Shown here: piece after piece, positions 59,621-64,000 of the stretch
How the letters are laid out: each line of letters opens with the position of its first letter
Numbering within the stretch: the stretch's first letter is position 1
Assembly (NCBI RefSeq): GCF_042648405.1
Contig: NZ_JBHRXV010000011.1
Location: forward strand, 62,001 to 126,000
Reading direction: 5' to 3'
Source of the DNA: Sphingoaurantiacus capsulatus
Lineage (GTDB): Bacteria; Pseudomonadota; Alphaproteobacteria; Sphingomonadales; Sphingomonadaceae
DNA length: 64,000 bases
Notes under the pieces: generated by a model
The model's input: only the letters and a program-made list of their open reading frames with translations
What the model was told of the DNA's origin: nothing
The model's database searches: none
Position numbers and translations under genes: made by a program

Positions 59621-60181
59621 TCAAGACATATGCTTGAGGCCGACGCGCAGATAGTCGTAGCCGGTCACCAGCGTCAGCCCGGCGGCGGCCCAGAGGCAGA
59701 TGTCGCCGACGAACTGCGCGGGCAGGAACCACGGCAGCCTGTCGCCGACGCCGGCGAGGACCAGCGCGCCGATCGCCACCATCTGAAACGTGGTCTTCCA
59801 CTTGGCGAGCTTCGACACCGGCACCGACACCTGCAGCCCGGCGAGATATTCGCGCAGGCCGGAGACGGTGATCTCGCGCAGCAGGATGATGATCGCGGCG
59901 ATCACCGCGAGGCCGTGGACGATGTCGTTGTGGATCAGCATGACGATCACCGCGGCGACCATGATCTTGTCGGCGATCGGGTCGAGGAACTGGCCGAGTT
60001 TCGACACGGTGCCCGCCGAACGCGCGAGGTAGCCGTCGAAATAATCGGTGATGCCCGCCACGCAGAACAGGATGAAGGCGATGGTGTAGCCGAGCCAGCC
60101 GGCCTCCCACATCAGCAGCAGAAGCAGCGGCACCGCGAGGATGCGGCTGAGAGTGAGTATATTTGGCAGGCTGGACAGCAT
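59621..60181 (-). CDS. pgsA: CDP-diacylglycerol-glycerol-3-phosphate 3-phosphatidyltransferase
   Basis: 186 residues, four helices. CDP-alcohol phosphatidyltransferase motif DYFDGYLARSAGTVSKLGQF then LDPIADK, the D-x2-D-G-x2-A-R-x8-G-x3-D-x3-D pattern. Makes phosphatidylglycerophosphate. N-terminal LPNILTLSRI is standard. Operon with moaD (11-bp gap) and moaE. Confidence 0.96.
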   Translation of the reverse strand: MLSSLPNILTLSRILAVPLLLLLMWEAGWLGYTIAFILFCVAGITDYFDGYLARSAGTVSKLGQFLDPIADKIMVAAVIVMLIHNDIVHGLAVIAAIIILLREITVSGLREYLAGLQVSVPVSKLAKWKTTFQMVAIGALVLAGVGDRLPWFLPAQFVGDICLWAAAGLTLVTGYDYLRVGLKHMS

Positions 60182-60231
60182 GACCGGACACTAGGCTATC
60201 GTCCGCCCCGGCTCAACCGAGGGAGAAGGAT

Positions 60232-60903
60232 ATGGATGTCTCAGAGGCGCTGGCGACACGGCGGTCGGTGCGCGGCTTCCTCGACGAGCCCATCGACGGC
60301 GCGCTGATCCGCCGCGTGCTGGAGAAAGCGGCGCGGGCGCCCTCGGGCGGCAACCTCCAGCCGTGGCACCTCTATGTCGTCGGCGGTGAGGAGCTGACGC
60401 GGCTCAAGGAGATCATGGCGAAGCGGGTGTTCGAGGCGCCGAAGGGCGAGGCGACCGAATATGACATCTACCCGAAGGGGTTGGCCGCGCCCTACACCGA
60501 CCGGCGCTTCCAGGTCGGCGAGGATCTGTACGGCGCGCTCGGCATCCCGCGCGAGGACCGCGCCGGGCGGATGCAGTGGTTCGCCCGCAACTTCATGTTC
60601 TTCAACGCCCCCGTCGCGCTGTTCTGCTACGTCAACCGCGTGATGGGCCCGCCACAATGGTCCGACCTCGGCATGTATCTGCAGAGCGTGATGCTGCTGC
60701 TGCGCGAGGAGGGGCTGGACAGCTGCCCGCAGGAATGCTGGGCGATCTATCCGCAGACGATCGGCGAGTTCCTAGGCACGCCGCCGGAGCTGATGCTGTT
60801 CACCGGCATGGCGATCGGGCGCAAGGACCCGGACGAGCCGGCGAACCAGCTGGAGGCGAAGCGGGCGCCGCTGAGCGAGATCGCGGAGTTTCGGGGGATT
60901 TAG
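60232..60903 (+). CDS. Nitroreductase family protein
   Basis: 223 residues, FMN-dependent NfsB-like fold. FMN contacts: TRRSVRGFLDEPID, RAPSGGNLQPWHLYVV and C-terminal QECWAIYPQTIGEFLG and AIGRKDPDEPANQLEAKR. GAGGGAGAAGG before ATG 60232. Reduces nitro compounds or quinones; the in vivo substrate is unknown. Confidence 0.92.
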   Translation: MDVSEALATRRSVRGFLDEPIDGALIRRVLEKAARAPSGGNLQPWHLYVVGGEELTRLKEIMAKRVFEAPKGEATEYDIYPKGLAAPYTDRRFQVGEDLYGALGIPREDRAGRMQWFARNFMFFNAPVALFCYVNRVMGPPQWSDLGMYLQSVMLLLREEGLDSCPQECWAIYPQTIGEFLGTPPELMLFTGMAIGRKDPDEPANQLEAKRAPLSEIAEFRGI

Positions 60904-60916
60904 ACCCATAACCAAC

Positions 60917-60937
60917 CGTCATCCCGGCGGGATGACG
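60917..60937. repeat. Short CGTCATCCC palindrome
   Basis: CGTCATCCC-GGC-GGGATGACG with nine-bp arms, 13 bases after the nitroreductase stop. Truncated member of the CGTCAT palindrome family. Confidence 0.7.
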
Positions 60938-61016
60938 TTGTGGGTGTTCGGGTGACGGCCGGTCCCCGCGTGGCGAAGTGCGCGTCCTGAGCCCAGGAGG
61001 GGCGACGCTCTAACAA

Positions 61017-61052
61017 TTTTCGTCATCCCCGCCTTCGCGGGGATGACGAAAA
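61017..61052. repeat. CGTCATCCCCGC palindrome with A/T flanks
   Basis: Perfect 16-bp arms (61017-61032, 61037-61052) with TTTT/AAAA ends, so it also fits a bidirectional terminator. It lies between the nitroreductase and the MAPEG gene. Confidence 0.85.
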
Positions 61053-61061
61053 TGGGCGCGC

Positions 61062-61463
61062 CTAGAAGTGGCGCATCACCAGGGTGACGATCAGCGCCAG
61101 CAGCACGATCATCGACAGCAGGCCCGACAGGTAGAAGCCGAGCGCGCGCTTGCCGGCTTCGCGGGCGTAGCCCTCGACGTACAAGATGCGGCCGACGCTC
61201 CACACCGCGCCGTAGATCGCGGCGGCGCGGTCGCCCCACAGCCAGGCGGCGAGCGCCAGCAGCGGCAGGAACAGGATCAGCTGCTCGACAGTGTTCTGCT
61301 GGGCGCGGAACGCCCGCTCGAAGCCGGGATCGCCGGTGACGGCGGGGGCCTGCACGCCATATTTGCCGCGCGCCTGCCCGACGCGGAAGATCGACCAGAG
61401 ATAGGCGAGCAGCGCGAACAGCAGCGCGCCGACGGTGTACGGATGGCTTTCGAACATTGGCAT
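61062..61463 (-). CDS. MAPEG family membrane protein
   Basis: 133 residues, four helices. MAPEG-type RAFRAQQNTVEQLILFLPLL segment (the E-containing conserved loop) and GRILYVEGYAREAGKR. Eukaryotic members are glutathione-dependent enzymes; bacterial ones are poorly studied. It is upstream of nothing and downstream of a glutathione transferase on the same strand, 20 bases away, suggesting a functional link. Start ATG 61463 or 61457. Confidence 0.88.
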   Translation of the reverse strand: MPMFESHPYTVGALLFALLAYLWSIFRVGQARGKYGVQAPAVTGDPGFERAFRAQQNTVEQLILFLPLLALAAWLWGDRAAAIYGAVWSVGRILYVEGYAREAGKRALGFYLSGLLSMIVLLALIVTLVMRHF

Positions 61464-61483
61464 TCCCCCCTTGGTGTTGAGCT

Positions 61484-62176
61484 TCAGCCCTTCTTGTCGC
61501 CCATCTCCACGAGCGAGCGCGCCGCCTGGCTGAACTTGGCGGCATCGACATTCTGCGCCTTCAATCGGGCGCTCATATCCTCGGGCACCGCCACGCCGCG
61601 CTGCACCGCGGGACGAGCAGCGATGGCAGCGAGCCAGCGCTGGAGGTGGTCGAGCCCGTCGAGGCTGACCCCTGACCAGTCATGGGTGCGGATCCAGCAG
61701 AAATTGGCGATGTCGGCGATCGAATAGTCGCCGGCGAGATATTCGTTCGCCGCCAGATGCGCGTCGAGCACCGCGAACAGGCGGCGGCTTTCGCCCTGGT
61801 AGCGGTCGATCGCCGGCTGCAGTTTCTCGGGGAAGTAGCGGAAGAAGACGTTGGCCTGTCCCATCATCGGCCCGATGCCGCTCATCTGAAACATGAGCCA
61901 TTGCTCGACTTTGCTCATCCCCTTGGGATCGCTTGGCATTAGCTGCCCGGTCTTACGGGCGAGATAGAGGAGGCAGGCACCCGATTCGAACACCGCGAAG
62001 CCATCATCGACCAGCGCCGGGACGCGGCCGTTGGGGTTGATCGCGAGGAACCAGGGCTCTTTCTGCTCGGCCTTGTAGAGATCGAGCTTCCGCACCTCAT
62101 AGGCGAGGCCCATCTCCTCGAGCGCGACCGAGACCTTGTAGCCGTTGGGCGTCGCCGCGGTGTAGAGCGTCAGCAT
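61484..62176 (-). CDS. Glutathione S-transferase (YfcG/Nu-type)
   Basis: 230 residues. N-terminal thioredoxin-like part with the Nu-class pattern LYTAATPNGYKVSVALEEMG (Thr/Asn active site rather than Ser/Cys), INPNGRVPALVD cis-Pro loop and FESGACLLYLA. C-terminal helical domain with GDYSIADIANFCWI. YfcG-like enzymes reduce disulfides using glutathione. Confidence 0.9.
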   Translation of the reverse strand: MLTLYTAATPNGYKVSVALEEMGLAYEVRKLDLYKAEQKEPWFLAINPNGRVPALVDDGFAVFESGACLLYLARKTGQLMPSDPKGMSKVEQWLMFQMSGIGPMMGQANVFFRYFPEKLQPAIDRYQGESRRLFAVLDAHLAANEYLAGDYSIADIANFCWIRTHDWSGVSLDGLDHLQRWLAAIAARPAVQRGVAVPEDMSARLKAQNVDAAKFSQAARSLVEMGDKKG

Positions 62177-62213
62177 AAGCGTGAGCCTGCGACATTTCGG
62201 CGGCGGTAGCTAG

Positions 62214-62348
62214 CCCTCTCCCCGGCGGGGAGAGGGTTGGGTAAGGGGCGCGAGCGCAGCGAGCCCTATCCGACGGCCGGCGTTCCCCTCACCCTCCCGC
62301 ATTGCTGCGCAAAGCGGGCCCCTCCCTCTCCCCGGCGGGGCGAGGGGT
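62214..62348. repeat. G/C-tract intergenic repeat
   Basis: CCTCTCCCCGGCGGGGAGAGG and a second CCTCTCCCCGGCGGGGCGAGG copy, in the gap between the glutathione transferase and uvrC, with GGGGCGCGAGCGCAGCGAGCCC between them. Same class as 4547-4652 and 7353-7580. Confidence 0.75.
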
Positions 62349-62361
62349 TTAAGGGGCGCGG

Positions 62362-64000
62362 TCAGCTCGGCGGGTGGAAATGCTCGTAGATGGCCTTCGC
62401 CATGCCCTTCGAGATGCCGGGGGCCTTTTCAAGATCCTGCAAGGTCGCGCCGCGCGCGGCCTTCGCCGTGCCGAAGTGCATCAGCAGCGCGCGCTTCCTG
62501 GCCGGGCCGATGCCGGGGACATCGTCGAGCGGGCTCGCCGTGAAGGCCTTGGCGCGCTTCTGGCGGTGGGCGCCGATCGCGAAGCGGTGCGCCTCGTCGC
62601 GGAGGCGCTGCAGGAAGTACAGCACCGGCGAGTTGGGCGGCAGGCTCAGCTCGCGGCCGCTCGGCAGGTGGAAGATTTCACGGCCGGCGTTGCGGTCGGG
62701 GCCTTTCGCGACACCGACCACCGGCACCTGATGCACGCCGAGCTCGCCCATCACTTCGAGCACGGCCGACAGCTGCCCCTTGCCGCCGTCGATCAGCACG
62801 AGGTCGGGCCATTCGCCCTTGGTGCGGTCGGGGTCCTCGGCCTCCAGCCGGGCGAAGCGGCGGGTCAGCACCTCGCGCATCATCCCGAAGTCGTCGCCGG
62901 GGACCAGTTCCTTGTTCTTGATGTTGAACTTCCGGTAGGCGCTCTTGCGGAAGCCTTCCGGCCCGGCGACGATCATCGCGCCGAGCGCGTTCGTGCCCAT
63001 GATGTGCGAATTGTCGTAGACCTCGATACGCTGCGGCGAGCTTTCGAGGTCGAACAGCTCGGCCAGTTCGCGCAGCAGCTTGCCCTGTGTGGTCGACTCC
63101 GCCAGCCGCCGCTCCAGCGCCTCGACGGCGTTGCGCTTGGCCTGGTCGACGAGGCGGCGCGGGTTGCCGCGCTGCGGCGCCTTGATCGCGACGCGGCGAC
63201 CGGCGCGGTCGGAAAGGGCGTCGGTGAGCAGTTCGGCTTCGTCGAGCGCGCGGTCGAGCAGGATTTCGCGCGGGACCGGCATCTCCTCGTAGAATTGCGA
63301 CAGGAAGGACAGCAGCACCTCCTGCTCCTCCACGTCGGCGACGTGGGCGGGGAAGAAGGCGCGGTGGCCCCAGTTCTGGCCGCCGCGGATGAAGAACATC
63401 TGTACGCACATCTGCCCTTCGAGCGCGGCGAGGGCGACGATGTCGGCGTCGGCGGTGTCGCCGGCGCTGATCGCCTGGCTGTTCTGGATGAAGGTCAGCG
63501 CGCGCAGGCGATCGCGGAACACCGCGGCCAGCTCGAAATCGAGATTTTCGGCGGCCGACTCCATCGAGGCGCCCAGCTTGCGCTGTACCTCCTGGCTCTT
63601 GCCCGACAGGAAGCCCTTGGCGTCGCCGACCAGCTCGGCATAGCCGGCCTCGTCGATGCGGCCGACGCAGGGGGCCGAGCAGCGGCGAATCTGATGGAGC
63701 AGGCAGGGCCGCGAGCGATTCGAAAAGAAGCTGTCGGTGCAGGAGCGCAGCAGGAACACTTTCTGCATGGCATTGAGCGTGCGGTTGACCGCGCCGGCGC
63801 TGGCGAAGGGGCCGTAGAAGGTGCCCTTGCCCTGCCGCGCGCCGCGATGCTTCGAGATGCGCGGGTAGCTGTGATCCTCGCGCAGGAAGATGAAGGGGAA
63901 GCTCTTGTCGTCGCGCAGCAGCACGTTGAACGCCGGGCGGAAGCGCTTGATCAGCTGCGCTTCGAGCAGCAGCGCCTCCGCCTCGGTCGCGGTGGTGACG
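62362..64000 (-). CDS. uvrC: UvrABC excinuclease subunit C, N-terminus cut by window edge
   Basis: The open frame continues through base 64000, so about 545 of some 620-640 residues are seen and the first part of the GIY-YIG domain is missing. Visible: EALLLEAQLIKRFRPAFNVLL, SRPCLLHQIRRCSAPCVGRI, the UVR motif region, catalytic RNase H-like DNSHIMGTNALGAMIV and LVLIDGGKGQLS, and the C-terminal HhH GIGPARKRALLMHFG. Makes both cuts in nucleotide excision repair. Confidence 0.97.
   Translation of the reverse strand, partial: VTTATEAEALLLEAQLIKRFRPAFNVLLRDDKSFPFIFLREDHSYPRISKHRGARQGKGTFYGPFASAGAVNRTLNAMQKVFLLRSCTDSFFSNRSRPCLLHQIRRCSAPCVGRIDEAGYAELVGDAKGFLSGKSQEVQRKLGASMESAAENLDFELAAVFRDRLRALTFIQNSQAISAGDTADADIVALAALEGQMCVQMFFIRGGQNWGHRAFFPAHVADVEEQEVLLSFLSQFYEEMPVPREILLDRALDEAELLTDALSDRAGRRVAIKAPQRGNPRRLVDQAKRNAVEALERRLAESTTQGKLLRELAELFDLESSPQRIEVYDNSHIMGTNALGAMIVAGPEGFRKSAYRKFNIKNKELVPGDDFGMMREVLTRRFARLEAEDPDRTKGEWPDLVLIDGGKGQLSAVLEVMGELGVHQVPVVGVAKGPDRNAGREIFHLPSGRELSLPPNSPVLYFLQRLRDEAHRFAIGAHRQKRAKAFTASPLDDVPGIGPARKRALLMHFGTAKAARGATLQDLEKAPGISKGMAKAIYEHFHPPS

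Overview
The window is a 64-kb piece of a GC-rich alphaproteobacterial chromosome, almost certainly a sphingomonad (Sphingomonas or a close relative). This rests on gene content: a PhyR/NepR/EcfG general stress locus with an adjacent PhyP-like kinase relative, a CcrM (GANTC) methyltransferase, and a full sphingolipid locus (serine palmitoyltransferase, dedicated ACP, acyl-ACP ligase, CerR-type reductase, bacterial ceramide synthase-like acyltransferase). I found no rRNA, tRNA, CRISPR array, insertion sequence or prophage. Both window ends cut genes: a membrane sensor at the left and uvrC at the right.

Layout. 0-8.7 kb: sensor fragment, aldo/keto reductase, dicarboxylate symporter, glmM, thiD-rnhB, ccrM behind a leader packed with GANTC sites, and folP. 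8.7-14.2 kb: a general stress hub with an entericidin-like lipoprotein, a small protein plus FMN split-barrel protein, phyP, nepR, phyR, a small membrane protein and ecfG. Promoters of the EcfG type (GGAAC-N16/17-CGTT) lie in front of most of these. Two probable small RNAs with C-rich hairpin loops are encoded here on the minus strand. 14.2-22.4 kb: glnE, bcp, a ferritin-like protein, an M23 peptidase, erpA, xthA, a PEP-CTERM protein and small exported proteins.

22.4-37 kb is the sphingolipid region. The minus strand carries lptF-lptG-flippase-glycerophosphotransferase-like, then a hydroxylase and a bCerS-like acyltransferase. The plus strand carries a DUF2141 protein, a lipid (ceramide?) kinase and a Tam41-like nucleotidyltransferase. 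Facing them on the minus strand is acyl-ACP ligase-cerR-acp-spt. Together these could build the ceramide backbone, add a head group and export it. 37-43 kb: recX, a molybdenum cofactor maturation group (MocA-like fusion, XdhC, CoxG), a double cold-shock protein, DUF192 and small exported proteins.

43-64 kb: thiL, a proton-pumping pyrophosphatase, a POT transporter, an AT-richer SEC-C protein that looks acquired, rnhA-thrB-ispH, a tandem glycine riboswitch with gcvT-gcvH-methyltransferase-gcvPA-gcvPB-methyltransferase, a SpoU methyltransferase, pgsA-moaD-moaE, a nitroreductase, a MAPEG protein, a glutathione transferase and uvrC. Palindromic intergenic repeats of two sequence types recur through the window.

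Most notable: (1) ecfG carries an in-frame N-terminal NepR-like domain although a separate canonical nepR sits 1.3 kb away; (2) a probable EcfG-driven small RNA lies just behind ecfG, with a second similar candidate at 9 kb; (3) the phyR terminator hairpin is built from the same bases as the promoter of the next, ecfG-containing unit; (4) the PhyP-like protein keeps its histidine box but has lost ATPase residues; (5) lptFG are fused into an operon next to sphingolipid genes.
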